NCBI GenBank assembly: GCA_023444055.1
Contig: JAEZRV010000035.1
Location: 51,333-115,332 of the forward strand
Reading direction: 5' to 3'
Length of the DNA stretch: 64,000 nucleotides
DNA from: Bacillota bacterium
Lineage (GTDB): Bacteria; Bacillota; Clostridia; Acetivibrionales; DSM-1351
Shown here one piece after another: positions 8,952-18,191 of the stretch (position 1 is the first letter of the stretch; each line of letters starts with the position of its first letter). The notes below the pieces were generated by a model, which saw nothing but the letters and a program-made list of their open reading frames with translations, was not told the DNA's origin and did not search any database. The position numbers and the translations under genes are program-made.

Positions 8952-11900
8952 ATGGGCCATAGAATTTTAGGTAAAATTATATTATTTGCTTGTGTACTTG
9001 TTGCTGCATTGAGCATTAATATAAGTGCTATATTTGCGGCAGATGTGACTATAAGTGGAATTACATATAATGGGGATGATTATACTAAACTAAAAACTTT
9101 TTTAAATCTTAACTCAGAAATATCGGGGACGAGTAATGGGAAAATTCTGAACTCCGCATATGATGAGAATAATCCTGTTACTTGGACAGGGATTACATGG
9201 AGCGGAGAAGCTGTAAAATGTATTAAATCAATATCATGGAGTAAAAAGTCTTTAGCTGGCGACTTAGATTTAAGTGGAGCAATTATGCTAACTAGTTTAT
9301 ACTGTGATTCAAATGAACTAACTAAACTAGATGTAAGTAATTGCTCTTTACTAACTTATGTCTCATGCTATTCAAATAAGCTTACTTCATTGAATGTAAG
9401 TGGTGACATAATGTTGACTAATCTTTACTGTCAAGCAAACCAATTGAGTGATTTGCAAGTAGCTAGCAATACAGAGCTAAAAGAACTGCATTGTGATTCA
9501 AATAAATTAACTCAACTAAATGTAAGTGCAAACAAAAAACTTACTTTTTTAAGGTGCTATTCAAATCAGCTAAGTGAACTTGATGTAAGTAATAATACTG
9601 CATTGACACAGCTATACTGCAATTCAAATAAACTGACAAGCCTCAATATTAGCAATAATTTGGCATTAAATTATTTGGCTTGCTATTCGAATCAATTAAC
9701 TTCTCTTGATGTAAGTGCAAACAATAAATTGGCTTATCTGTATTGTCAAGCAAATCAGTTGAGTGTGTTGGATGTAAAAAATAATACGGCATTGAAAGAA
9801 TTGCATTGTGACACAAACAAATTGACATCACTTGATGTTAGTGCAAATGTAGCTTTAACCTATTTAAGATGCTATTCCAATCAAATAAGTGATTTGAAGG
9901 TAGATAAAAACACTGCATTAACATATTTGTCTTGCCAAACAAATAAACTATCAGTATTGGATGTGAGTAATAATAAGTTATTGACCTATTTAGCATGCTA
10001 TTCAAATCAACTAAGTAAACTAGAGGTTGGAAATAACAAGGCACTGACTATTCTTTACTGCCAATTAAATCAATTAACTGAATTAGATGTAAGCAATAAT
10101 GAACTATTAACAGAGTTGCATTGCTATTCAAATCAGTTGACTTCATTAAAGATTAATCAAAATGCTAAGCTGAAAACTCTATGGTGTTATTCAAATAAAT
10201 TAAATACACTAGATTTGAATAAAAGTACAGAATTAATGGATATTAATTGTAAAAGTAATAATTTAAATAAAATAATAACAAATATATCAAATAAAATTGT
10301 TGATATAACTGCAAATGGTAACGGATATGTCGAGCTATTTAAAAACTCAAGTTCGCAATTCCTAGTGGTAGCAGTTCCTAAGACTGCGGATGATTTCGCT
10401 AACTGGATGCAAGCAGATATGATAGTCTCAACAAATTTAATATACAATCTGAATTTAAATACCATTTATTATTTAAAAGCTAACTTTTCTCAAAATGTTA
10501 CATTTGATTCCCAAGGTGGAAGTGCTATACCCGGGCAGACAGTGAGCTACAACAGTATAATAACAGAACCGACAGCCGAACCTATAAAAGATGACTGTGA
10601 ATTTAAAGGCTGGTATAAAGAAGACTTATGCATAAATGGATGGGACTTTTTAACAGACAGAGTTACCTCCTATACAGTACTTTATGCTAAGTGGATAGAT
10701 ACTAGTTCTCAGCCAGTATCATATACAGCAAAATTTGATACTAATGGAGGCAGTGAGGTTGCTGATATATTGAATATTACATCAGGCAGTGCAATTACAG
10801 TACCAAATGACCCAACAAAATCAGGGTGTATTTTTAAAGGCTGGTATAAAGAAGCTGAATTTTTAAATGCATGGGATTTTGATACAGATGTGATTACAGG
10901 AAACACAACACTATATGCTAAATGGGAAGAAAAAGTCCCAGATCCAATATACATAGTAATGTTCGATGTTAATGGTGGTAGTAAGGTTGCCAGAATTAAT
11001 GCAATTAAAGGCAGCACTATCACAGCACCAAATGACCCAACCAACTCTGGATTTGAATTTAAGGGTTGGTATAAAGATTCTGCATTTAATAATGCATGGA
11101 ATTTTGCATCAGATATAGTAACAGAAGATATAATATTATATGCTAAGTGGGAAACAACTACTCCACAACCGAAGGTTTACACAGCAAAATTTGATACTAA
11201 TGGAGGTAGTGCTATTGCTGATATTACAAATATTACTTACGGCAGCACTATCACAGCACCAAATGACCCAACAAAGTCTGGATCTGAATTTAAGGGTTGG
11301 TATAAAGAATTTACATATGGCAATGCATGGGATTTCGCCACTGATATAGTAACAGAAGATATTACATTATACGCTAAATGGGAAACAACTACTCCACAAC
11401 CGTTGAATTATACAGTTAAATTTGACACTAATGGAGGCAGTGCTGTAGCTGATATTATCAACATTACATCAGGCAGTGCAATTACAGTACCAAACGAACC
11501 AACTAAACAGGATTATGAATTTAAAGGCTGGTATAAGGAAGCTACGCTAGTTAATCAATGGGATTTTGCAATAGATTTAGTTACATCTGATATCATACTT
11601 TATGCAAAGTGGTCAGAAAAAAAACTACCAGAATCTACTTTCGTAGTAATGTTTGACTCAAATGGTGGAAGCAAAGTTGCAGCAATAAAAGATATTATAG
11701 TAAATACTGCTATTACTAAACCTGAAAATCCTATTAAATCAGGGTATGATTTTATAGGTTGGTATAGGGATTCTTCATTAAACAGTCAATGGAATTTTGG
11801 AAAAGATGTGGTTTTAGAAGACATGATACTGTATGCTAAGTGGGAAGAGAAAAGCGGCAACTCAGCAGTACCCGTTTTGATTAATCCTAACCCCCAAAAT

Positions 11901-13154
11901 AATAATGCTCCTATAATTATTAATGGTAAAACAGAATTTGTTGCGGAAAATGTGGCTGATAAGTTAGAAGGTAGGACAAGAACAAGGATAATACTTGATA
12001 ATAAAGAAATGTTAAAAAGAATTGAGAAGATAGGAATGCATCCTTTAATTATTATTCCTGTAAGTGACGCTTCAGAAATAAAAATAGCTGAGCTAGATGG
12101 GCAAACTGTTAAAAGCATGGAAGAGAAAGATGCCGTTATTGAAATTAGCACAGGACAGGTTTCGTACACTTTACCAGTACTGCAAATCAATATTGGCAAG
12201 GTTATTGAAGAATTGGGAAACCCGACAGAGTTGAAAAATATTACTGTTAAAATTGAAATTGGTGAATTATCCGTAGACATACAAAATTTGTTGCAAGCTA
12301 CAGCTGATAAAGACAATTATAAGGTTGTAACAAAACCAGTCGAATTCAAAATTACTTGTGACAACGGTGTAAAATCAATAGATGTATCAAGATTTAATAG
12401 ATATGTAAAAAGAACAATTGCTATACCTAATGATGTTGATTTAAGAAAAATAACAACAGGAATTGTTTTAAATAGCGACGGGACTTTTTCTCATGTACCC
12501 ACTTCTATAGATACAGTAGATGGGAAAAACTATGTTAAAATAAATAGTTTAACAAATAGTGTTTATTCAGTTATTTGGAATCCAAGGTCTTTTGACGATG
12601 TTGAAAATCATTGGTCAAAGGATGCTGTTAATGATATGGGTGCAAGGCTTGTTGTAAACGGAGTTGGAAATGAAAACTTTTTGCCGAATAGAGCTGTTAC
12701 CAGAGCTGAATTCGCAGAAATAGTAGTAAAGGGACTGGGGCTAATGAGAACGGGCACATTCAAATCATCTTTTAAAGATTTAGATGCTTCTACATGGTAC
12801 TATAATTCCATAGCAATTGCTAGTGAATATGGTCTAATATCAGGATATGGCAATGGGAAATTTGGTCCAAATGATAAGGTTACTCGTGAGCAAGCTATGA
12901 CGATTATTGCAAAAGCAATGAAAATAACTGGTTTGGATGTTGAGTTCTCAATTGGTGATGTAGAGAGCATACTTAATGTATTTGGAGATTCAAAACAATC
13001 ATCATACTATGCAATGGAAAGTATTGCAGCTTGTGTTAAAACAGGAATTGTTTCTGGAAAGAATGGTCATATGATTGATCCTCAAGGCAACATTACGAGG
13101 GCTGAGACAGCGGTAATTGTTAGAAACTTGCTTAGAAAATCAGACTTGATTTAG
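8952..13154 (+). CDS. Secreted S-layer-anchored surface protein: LRRs, InlB B-repeats, three SLH domains
   Basis: The ATG at 8952 gives a signal peptide ending near SAIFAA. The 1,400 residues then hold 16 leucine-rich repeats of 21 residues (about 113-448), each with a Cys at the same position (LxxLxCxSNxL). Six Listeria-Bacteroides (InlB B/Flg_new) repeats of about 70 residues follow (about 515-965), each ending in LYAKW. A mixed region leads to three SLH domains from about residue 1214, with FDDVENHWSKDAV and VTREQAMTIIAKAM as examples. SLH domains bind pyruvylated secondary cell-wall polymer, so the protein is expected on the cell surface. LRR and InlB repeats suggest protein or glycan binding. 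The upstream in-frame ATG at 8901 would put the signal peptide internally and was rejected. Confidence 0.92.
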   Translation: MGHRILGKIILFACVLVAALSINISAIFAADVTISGITYNGDDYTKLKTFLNLNSEISGTSNGKILNSAYDENNPVTWTGITWSGEAVKCIKSISWSKKSLAGDLDLSGAIMLTSLYCDSNELTKLDVSNCSLLTYVSCYSNKLTSLNVSGDIMLTNLYCQANQLSDLQVASNTELKELHCDSNKLTQLNVSANKKLTFLRCYSNQLSELDVSNNTALTQLYCNSNKLTSLNISNNLALNYLACYSNQLTSLDVSANNKLAYLYCQANQLSVLDVKNNTALKELHCDTNKLTSLDVSANVALTYLRCYSNQISDLKVDKNTALTYLSCQTNKLSVLDVSNNKLLTYLACYSNQLSKLEVGNNKALTILYCQLNQLTELDVSNNELLTELHCYSNQLTSLKINQNAKLKTLWCYSNKLNTLDLNKSTELMDINCKSNNLNKIITNISNKIVDITANGNGYVELFKNSSSQFLVVAVPKTADDFANWMQADMIVSTNLIYNLNLNTIYYLKANFSQNVTFDSQGGSAIPGQTVSYNSIITEPTAEPIKDDCEFKGWYKEDLCINGWDFLTDRVTSYTVLYAKWIDTSSQPVSYTAKFDTNGGSEVADILNITSGSAITVPNDPTKSGCIFKGWYKEAEFLNAWDFDTDVITGNTTLYAKWEEKVPDPIYIVMFDVNGGSKVARINAIKGSTITAPNDPTNSGFEFKGWYKDSAFNNAWNFASDIVTEDIILYAKWETTTPQPKVYTAKFDTNGGSAIADITNITYGSTITAPNDPTKSGSEFKGWYKEFTYGNAWDFATDIVTEDITLYAKWETTTPQPLNYTVKFDTNGGSAVADIINITSGSAITVPNEPTKQDYEFKGWYKEATLVNQWDFAIDLVTSDIILYAKWSEKKLPESTFVVMFDSNGGSKVAAIKDIIVNTAITKPENPIKSGYDFIGWYRDSSLNSQWNFGKDVVLEDMILYAKWEEKSGNSAVPVLINPNPQNNNAPIIINGKTEFVAENVADKLEGRTRTRIILDNKEMLKRIEKIGMHPLIIIPVSDASEIKIAELDGQTVKSMEEKDAVIEISTGQVSYTLPVLQINIGKVIEELGNPTELKNITVKIEIGELSVDIQNLLQATADKDNYKVVTKPVEFKITCDNGVKSIDVSRFNRYVKRTIAIPNDVDLRKITTGIVLNSDGTFSHVPTSIDTVDGKNYVKINSLTNSVYSVIWNPRSFDDVENHWSKDAVNDMGARLVVNGVGNENFLPNRAVTRAEFAEIVVKGLGLMRTGTFKSSFKDLDASTWYYNSIAIASEYGLISGYGNGKFGPNDKVTREQAMTIIAKAMKITGLDVEFSIGDVESILNVFGDSKQSSYYAMESIAACVKTGIVSGKNGHMIDPQGNITRAETAVIVRNLLRKSDLI
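9288..10295 (+). repeat. 16 x 63-bp tandem repeat coding for LRRs
   Basis: Sixteen 63-bp units encode the 21-residue LRRs. The residues around the shared Cys run in the same order in units 3-7 and 8-12 (YCQAN, HCDxN, RCYSN, then xCxxN, ACYSN), which points to a five-unit (315-bp) block duplication. Confidence 0.85.
10498..11847 (+). repeat. Six ~220-bp repeats coding for InlB B-repeats
   Basis: Each unit encodes a module of the form FDxNGGSxV...P...GxxFKGWYKD...W(D/N)F...LYAKW. Units three and four are nearly the same across long stretches of DNA, which points to recent duplication or gene conversion. Confidence 0.85.
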
Positions 13155-13313
13155 TACTTTTTTCAAGGTTAATTTTAATAAAATTGATGTTTTTTCAGTA
13201 AATCATGAATATTAGATTTTTATGGAAAATATATTTATCAATATAATGGACAATAATAATGTTATAATACTATTTCGTTTTTATTATACTAAAAATATTT
13301 AATATGTAAATTA

Positions 13314-13395
13314 CTCGAACTTTCCCAGTTAGAAATCGTAGGTGTTAAACTTATCAATGGGAAGTTGGGTTAAAAATAATTGCTTGAATTAGTTT
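13314..13395. repeat. Left arm of dispersed palindromic element, upstream of dedA
   Basis: The block begins TTACTCGAACTTTCCCAG and contains GTAGGTG, AAACTTATCAA, AATAATTG and GAATTAGT in that order. The same blocks occur in inverted orientation at 14316-14400, just after dedA. Related arms occur near 15146, 45276, 49058, 49220 and 55771. Confidence 0.7.
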
Positions 13396-13404
13396 GGTGA
13401 AAAA

Positions 13405-13489
13405 AGCTTGCTGAATGAATACAAGGATTTTAGTATTAATGAAATGACGAAGGTAGTATTCATTCATGTTTACAATTGTTCAGCAAGCT
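13405..13489. repeat. Imperfect inverted repeat (hairpin) upstream of dedA
   Basis: AGCTTGCTGAA at 13405-13415 pairs with TTCAGCAAGCT at 13479-13489. Inside it TGAATAC pairs with GTATTCA. It could end transcription of the SLH gene or be part of the flanking mobile element; there is no good T-run. Confidence 0.55.
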
Positions 13490-13655
13490 CTAAGCATCTT
13501 TAGCCGTAAAAACAACACGATGTTGTACATGTTTGTAAATAAATCGTTAATTTATTTATAATGTATGTACAGATTTAAGTTTTTAGTTTAAATTGTATAG
13601 GGTAGAATTGTATAATGCAGATATAATTCTATATTATCAAAAAAGGAGTTTGTTA

Positions 13656-14312
13656 ATGGATACAATAATACAATTTGTAGTTCAATTCATTGATGTTGTA
13701 TTACATATGGATGAACATTTGCCTCAAATTATAAATGATTTTGGAATTTGGACATATCTAATTTTATTTATAGTTATATTTTGTGAGACTGGTTTAGTTA
13801 TTACACCGTTTTTACCAGGAGATTCATTGATATTTTTGCTAGGTGCCTTAGCTAAAACAGGAGATATAAACTTTCCAGCAATAATCGCTGTATTAATGCT
13901 TGCTGCGGTACTTGGTGATACATGCAATTACGAAATTGGAAGGTTCTTCGGTGCTAAGTTATTTAAAAATGAAAATTCAAAAATATTCAAAAAAGAGTAT
14001 CTGGATAAAACACATGAATTCTATGAAAAGTATGGTGGGAAAACTATAATACTTGCAAGATTTGTTCCTATAATTAGAACCTTTGCTCCATTTGTAGCAG
14101 GAATGGGTTCTATGTGCTACAAAAAGTTTATAAGCTACAATATTTTCGGTGGAATAGGCTGGGTTGCAATATTTTCATTTGGTGGATTCTTCTTTGGTGG
14201 CATCCCATGGGTTCAAAATAATTTCTTTATTGTAGCAATAGCTATAATATTTATTTCATTAATGCCAGCTGTTATTACTGTAATAAAAAATAAAAGCTCC
14301 AAAAAACGTTGA
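13656..14312 (+). CDS. DedA family membrane protein (SNARE-associated/VTT domain)
   Basis: The 218-residue integral membrane protein carries the DedA signature: ETGLVITPFLPGDSLIF near the N-terminus, then GDTCNYEIGRFFG and ILARFVPIIRTFAPFVAGMG. DedA proteins include undecaprenyl-phosphate and other lipid flippases tied to envelope homeostasis; the exact lipid here is unknown. The ATG at 13656 follows AAAAGGAG; the in-frame ATG at 13593 has no ribosome binding site. Inverted arms of a dispersed repeat lie at about 260 bases upstream and 4 bases downstream, so the gene sits inside a roughly 1.1-kb bracketed unit. Confidence 0.9.
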   Translation: MDTIIQFVVQFIDVVLHMDEHLPQIINDFGIWTYLILFIVIFCETGLVITPFLPGDSLIFLLGALAKTGDINFPAIIAVLMLAAVLGDTCNYEIGRFFGAKLFKNENSKIFKKEYLDKTHEFYEKYGGKTIILARFVPIIRTFAPFVAGMGSMCYKKFISYNIFGGIGWVAIFSFGGFFFGGIPWVQNNFFIVAIAIIFISLMPAVITVIKNKSSKKR

Positions 14313-14315
14313 GAT

Positions 14316-14400
14316 GAGCCGTTACTAATTCAATTATTTTGGCAGCAAACTTTTGATAAGTTTGAACGCCGATAAGTTTCTTTATTTTGGAAAGTTGAAT
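14316..14400. repeat. Right arm of dispersed palindromic element, downstream of dedA
   Basis: Read on the minus strand this block carries CAACTTTCC, AAACTTATCAA, AAAATAATTG and GAATTAGT in the same order as the arm at 13314-13395. It begins 4 bases after the dedA stop codon. Confidence 0.7.
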
Positions 14401-14503
14401 CACTTATTAAAATTAATAGGTGAATTACGATTGTATAGTAAAATAGGATTGAAAGACATTTAAATATATTCTTAAGTTAAAAAAATAACATGGTTAATCG
14501 TGA

Positions 14504-14533
14504 AAGATCTTCTGATTCAGAAGGTCTTTTTTC
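14504..14533 (+). terminator. Intrinsic terminator after dedA
   Basis: AGATCTTCTGA pairs with TCAGAAGGTCT, with one wobble, and is followed directly by TTTTTT. It lies 190 bases after the dedA stop, beyond the repeat arm, and 100 bases before the next start. Confidence 0.7.
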
Positions 14534-14634
14534 TTGGGTAGAATTTCAAATATATAAAACAATTTAACTGGGTACGATAATATATGTTTGTGACAAAACT
14601 ACATTTATATTTTTATATTTAGGAGGTAATATTT

Positions 14635-15117
14635 TTGAAAAAAATTAAAATTTTAATTGCTATCGCTTTTGTTTTCTCAATGGTATCTTCAAGTGCATTT
14701 GCAGTTCAGTCCATTGCTACTGTTGAAAAGACAAATGCAACTGAACAAAATTCGGGATTATTTAAAAATCATGGAAAGCACGAAAAGTGTGATAAAGATC
14801 CAATAAAAAGACTTGAAGAAAGAAAAAATGATATTCAGAAAGAATATAACGAAGGAAAGATAACAAAGGATAAGGCTGATGAATTAACTAAAAAGATTGA
14901 TGAGCGTATTGTTAAAATAAAAGAGTTCAATAGCCTTCCATTAGCTGAGAAAAAAGAACGCCTGAATGAGAAATTTAAATACCACATAGAACAAGATGTT
15001 AAAAATGGAAAGATGACTAAAGAAGAGGGTGACAAGATAATTCAAGAGTTCAATAAACAATTGGAAAACTGGGATGGTAATGATTTTCCTAAGTTTAAGG
15101 GTAAAGGTAAAAAATAG
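14635..15117 (+). CDS. Secreted DUF2680-like protein
   Basis: The 160-residue protein starts with TTG after AGGAGGTAATATTT. Its signal peptide ends near SSSAFA. The mature part is highly charged and alpha-helical. It contains two copies of a block of the kind EGKITKDKADEL / NGKMTKEEGDKI, spaced by Lys/Glu-rich helix, which resembles DUF2680 (YckD-type) exported proteins. The C-terminus is Gly/Lys-rich. Function is unknown. The family call rests on these helical repeats and could be wrong; the secreted, charged nature is directly visible. Confidence 0.7.
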   Translation: MKKIKILIAIAFVFSMVSSSAFAVQSIATVEKTNATEQNSGLFKNHGKHEKCDKDPIKRLEERKNDIQKEYNEGKITKDKADELTKKIDERIVKIKEFNSLPLAEKKERLNEKFKYHIEQDVKNGKMTKEEGDKIIQEFNKQLENWDGNDFPKFKGKGKK

Positions 15118-15170
15118 AAATAAGTATCTATGAACAAAATATATTTACTCAGCTTTCGTAGTTAAATAGT

Positions 15171-15194
15171 GTAGGTGGCTTTAAAGCCACCTAC
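15171..15194. terminator. Perfect 24-base palindrome between convergent genes
   Basis: GTAGGTGGCTTT is followed directly by its reverse complement. It lies between the plus-strand DUF2680-like gene and the minus-strand EamA gene, and overlaps the EamA stop codon. A short hairpin of this kind could end transcription in both directions, although T-runs are weak. The sequence just before it resembles a dispersed-repeat arm (from about 15146). Confidence 0.5.
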
Positions 15195-16135
15195 ATTCTT
15201 GTATTAATCTGTAAAAGTAGTTTTGTTTTACGTTTCTTAAATAAACGCGGTGGTTTTATTGCTGATATTAGAACTGCTAAAAGGATAATGATACAGCCAA
15301 TAATAGATTGAATTCCAGAAAATCTTTCACCTAATAGAATGGCTCCAAGCAGTGCAGTTGTTACAGGTTCAAAAGAATATAGTACTGTGGCATTTTCAGG
15401 ACGTACATATTTTATTGCAGAGCTTTGGAACAAGGATGTAAATATTATCACTAGTGCATTTAATACAATCAGTAACAAAAACGTTGGGCTCATAACATTG
15501 CTAAATGAGATAGTACTTGCTTCAAATATCAGTGATAGTGCTAAAAAGGTTACGGAATTTGTAGCATGCTGAAAAAATGTAAACTGTATTGGATTTACTT
15601 CTTGTGAATACTTATTTTGCAATGCTATGTAAAGTGAAAAACACACGGCATTGCAGAGTGCAAATATATCTCCTAGATTAACCTGTAAGCCCTTTCCGGA
15701 GCATGTAATCAAATAAATACCACCCATCGCCATTAAGGCTAATACTATTGTTTTTGAGTTTGGAACTTTTCTATCAAGTATTGCCATTATTATCGGTGTA
15801 ATAACGATAGAAAGCTGTACTATAAATGCAGTATTTGAACCTGAAGTTCTTGTTAATGCAAGCATACAGAAGGTGTTGCTTGCAACAGAAACAAGACTTA
15901 TCAGTGTACATATAATAACGTTTCTTTTATCAAATGTTTTAAGTTGTTTTCTAAATAGAGCTATAGTCACTAACAACCCTATAATTGCGCATATAAATAG
16001 GATGCAAAAAGGTGGAAGTAAATTTAATAACATTTTTGACCATATGTACGATGAACCCCAAAATAAGGCGTTTAGTAACAAAAAAAGCTGAGCATTTGCT
16101 TTGGTGATTATTTTCATAAACATCGCCGCCCACAT
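15191..16135 (-). CDS. EamA/DMT family transporter
   Basis: The protein has up to 314 residues and about ten hydrophobic segments in two EamA halves, the drug/metabolite transporter fold (for example LFLLLNALFWGSSYIWSK and later LLGERFSGIQSIIGCIIIL). Such proteins export amino acids or small metabolites; the substrate cannot be read from sequence. The start is uncertain: ATGs at 16135, 16123 and 16117 are all possible. It is divergent from an AraC-type regulator at 16461, which suggests that the regulator controls it. Confidence 0.88.
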   Translation of the reverse strand: MWAAMFMKIITKANAQLFLLLNALFWGSSYIWSKMLLNLLPPFCILFICAIIGLLVTIALFRKQLKTFDKRNVIICTLISLVSVASNTFCMLALTRTSGSNTAFIVQLSIVITPIIMAILDRKVPNSKTIVLALMAMGGIYLITCSGKGLQVNLGDIFALCNAVCFSLYIALQNKYSQEVNPIQFTFFQHATNSVTFLALSLIFEASTISFSNVMSPTFLLLIVLNALVIIFTSLFQSSAIKYVRPENATVLYSFEPVTTALLGAILLGERFSGIQSIIGCIIILLAVLISAIKPPRLFKKRKTKLLLQINTRM

Positions 16136-16460
16136 ATTTATTTGCCTTACATTAATAGTATATTCTTCGAGTTGGTCAAGTTCTTTGCATAATATGCTTA
16201 AAAATATGCAAAAGCTGTTTTTGTCCTATAAATCATAAAAATCTGATTAAGGCAATCTTTTATTGGTTTACATACAATATAGTATAGGCTAGCTCGAAAA
16301 ACAACTTTGTACGAATATGATGCTTTTTAGAGCAACAAAAACCCACAAGTAAGTTTTTGACGGTGTTGGTGGGGAGTAATATCGAACTTAACAATCGTCC
16401 GAAATCATAGGATATTTAGATTAAAGTAATTGACTCAGATATTTGTGGAGGTAAAAAGAT
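16136..16460. promoter_or_regulatory. Divergent promoter region, EamA / AraC regulator
   Basis: The 325 bases separate two divergent starts and should hold both promoters and the binding site for the AraC protein. I see no long inverted repeat or convincing riboswitch. An AT-rich ACATACAATATAGTATAGGCT stretch lies near 16269-16289. The pairing of the two genes is the main evidence for regulation here. Confidence 0.4.
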
Positions 16461-17342
16461 ATGGAAAAGGCCATCAGAAGAGGACAGCTGAATAATGATT
16501 TCAAATTTTTTCACCTAAAAGATAAGAGTGATACACAATTTGAGCATCATTTTCATGACTTTAACAAGATAATAGTATTTATATTTGGAAATGTAATTTA
16601 TAATATTGAAGGTAAATCATATAAATTAATGCCTTGGGATATACTTTTTGTTCCGAGAAACCAGGTGCACAAGCCAATGGTTGAGCCAGATGAAGAATAT
16701 GAAAGAATAGTCATTTGGATTAATGATGATTTTTTAAAAGAGCATGGTAATGCTGAGAATAATCTATTGACCTGCTTTGATTTAGCCAGAGAAAATAAAC
16801 ATTTACTTAGACTAGGCAAAACTTCTATAAATTCAATTAAGCAAATACTTTCAAAATTAGAGCTAGAAGTAAATAATACTCAGTTTGGTTCAGGAATCTT
16901 ATGTAATGCTTTATTTGTAGAATTTATAGTGTATATTAATAGACTTAGGATAAACCCAGACGAACACGTTGATAATATTGAGGTTCAATTTGATGAGCAA
17001 ATCCAGAAGATTATTAAATACATAAATTCAAATATAGGATCTGATTTAAGCATTGATGCGTTATCTAAAAGATTTTATATCAATAAATATTATCTGATGC
17101 ACAAATTTAAGGCTAATACAGGATGCTCTATACACAGCTATGTTAATAATAAGAGAATACAAAGATGTGCCGCATATATAAAGGATGGATTATCTCCTGC
17201 TGAAGCAGCAAGCAAATGTGGTTTTAATGATTATTCTAACTTTGTAAGAGCATTTTCTAAAATGTTTGGGTTCCCACCAAGAAAGTACTGCAAGAATCAA
17301 GTAGATGAACAAGTATATGAAATTGATAATAAAAATCCGTAA
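16461..17342 (+). CDS. AraC family transcriptional regulator
   Basis: The 293-residue protein has an N-terminal cupin-type sensor (FEHHFHDFNKIIVFIFG, then MPWDILFVPRNQVHKP) and a C-terminal pair of helix-turn-helix motifs (LSIDALSKRFYINKYYLMHKF and SPAEAASKCGFNDYSNFVRAF followed by FPPRKY). An N-terminal cupin usually binds a small effector. The ribosome binding site is GGAGGT. The gene is divergent from the EamA transporter, which is its likely target. Confidence 0.93.
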   Translation: MEKAIRRGQLNNDFKFFHLKDKSDTQFEHHFHDFNKIIVFIFGNVIYNIEGKSYKLMPWDILFVPRNQVHKPMVEPDEEYERIVIWINDDFLKEHGNAENNLLTCFDLARENKHLLRLGKTSINSIKQILSKLELEVNNTQFGSGILCNALFVEFIVYINRLRINPDEHVDNIEVQFDEQIQKIIKYINSNIGSDLSIDALSKRFYINKYYLMHKFKANTGCSIHSYVNNKRIQRCAAYIKDGLSPAEAASKCGFNDYSNFVRAFSKMFGFPPRKYCKNQVDEQVYEIDNKNP

Positions 17343-17384
17343 TTTGGATTTGAATTTGTTTTTTGATTCCGATATGTTTTAGCC

Positions 17385-17472
17385 TCAAACCCAAATTATT
17401 GGACATATATAAATTGACTAAATTCAATTACAACTCAACCCAAAATTATTGGATGATGCTGTAAATTGACTT
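17385..17472. repeat. Two imperfect ~36-bp direct repeats
   Basis: Two units share the order ACCCAAA-TTATTGGA and then TAAATTGACT: one at about 17385-17420, one at about 17436-17472. They lie between the AraC gene and the 3' end of the next minus-strand gene. Confidence 0.5.
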
Positions 17473-17474
17473 TT

Positions 17475-17924
17475 TTATTTAAAAAAAGCTGCAACAACCT
17501 TTGTTAAAATACTTTTTTCTATGCTATTGAGGGGCTTGCTTTTTAACAAATCCAGTATTTCTCCATACTCTTTTTGTATATCAATTTCTGAAGTTATGGG
17601 ATTATAAGTGTTTTCAATATTAATTTTTGTATTTGAAGTGGTTGTAGAATTATTGTCTGCACCGAGAATTTCTGTAATGAAAATCATTTCACCTGATATA
17701 TTGATGGTCATATTTTTTCTAAAACAGGTATTTGCATCTACCTCCCAAGTGCTTGAACATTCAAAAATCCCTTTTTGTTTTTCTACAATGGAAACAATAT
17801 GTAATACTTTATATATTCCATTTTTCATAATGGCTTCCATTATTTCAGATGAATTTTTATAAAAAGAATATTCAATATATTCTTGGGTTTGATGAAGATA
17901 ATCCATTAATTCATTTGCTTCCAT
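17475..17924 (-). CDS. Hypothetical protein
   Basis: The 149-residue protein is not recognised. It lacks a signal peptide and membrane segments and is rich in Ile, Asn, Thr and Glu. The pattern of alternating beta-strand-like segments in the middle (MTINISGEMIFITEILG) with helices at both ends suggests a small soluble domain. An AAAGGAGT-like ribosome binding site precedes the ATG at 17924. Neighbours on both sides are on the other strand, so it appears to be transcribed alone. Confidence 0.65.
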   Translation of the reverse strand: MEANELMDYLHQTQEYIEYSFYKNSSEIMEAIMKNGIYKVLHIVSIVEKQKGIFECSSTWEVDANTCFRKNMTINISGEMIFITEILGADNNSTTTSNTKINIENTYNPITSEIDIQKEYGEILDLLKSKPLNSIEKSILTKVVAAFFK

Positions 17925-18191
17925 AATAGTACTCCTTTGTTTTCCTCTAGTATTTTTATAACTTCTTTATCGGTTCAATTAACAATTTTAATTAGGTAAA
18001 TATGTGGAAAAATTATTAAGATAGCTAGAATACACGAAATTACATGTTTTTTAAGAACTAAATAATATAATTAAAGACATATTTATAATGAGTATAAAAT
18101 TCGGTGCAGAGCACAATTTATGGTATAATTTAAAACTAAAATATAAACTAAGGAAAAGGATTTAAAAAGAAAATACGGAGAGGTGAATATA

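Noticed and set aside
9288..11847. CRISPR-like regular repeats
   Set aside because: The periodic DNA encodes LRR and InlB protein repeats in one continuous frame; units have no unique spacers.
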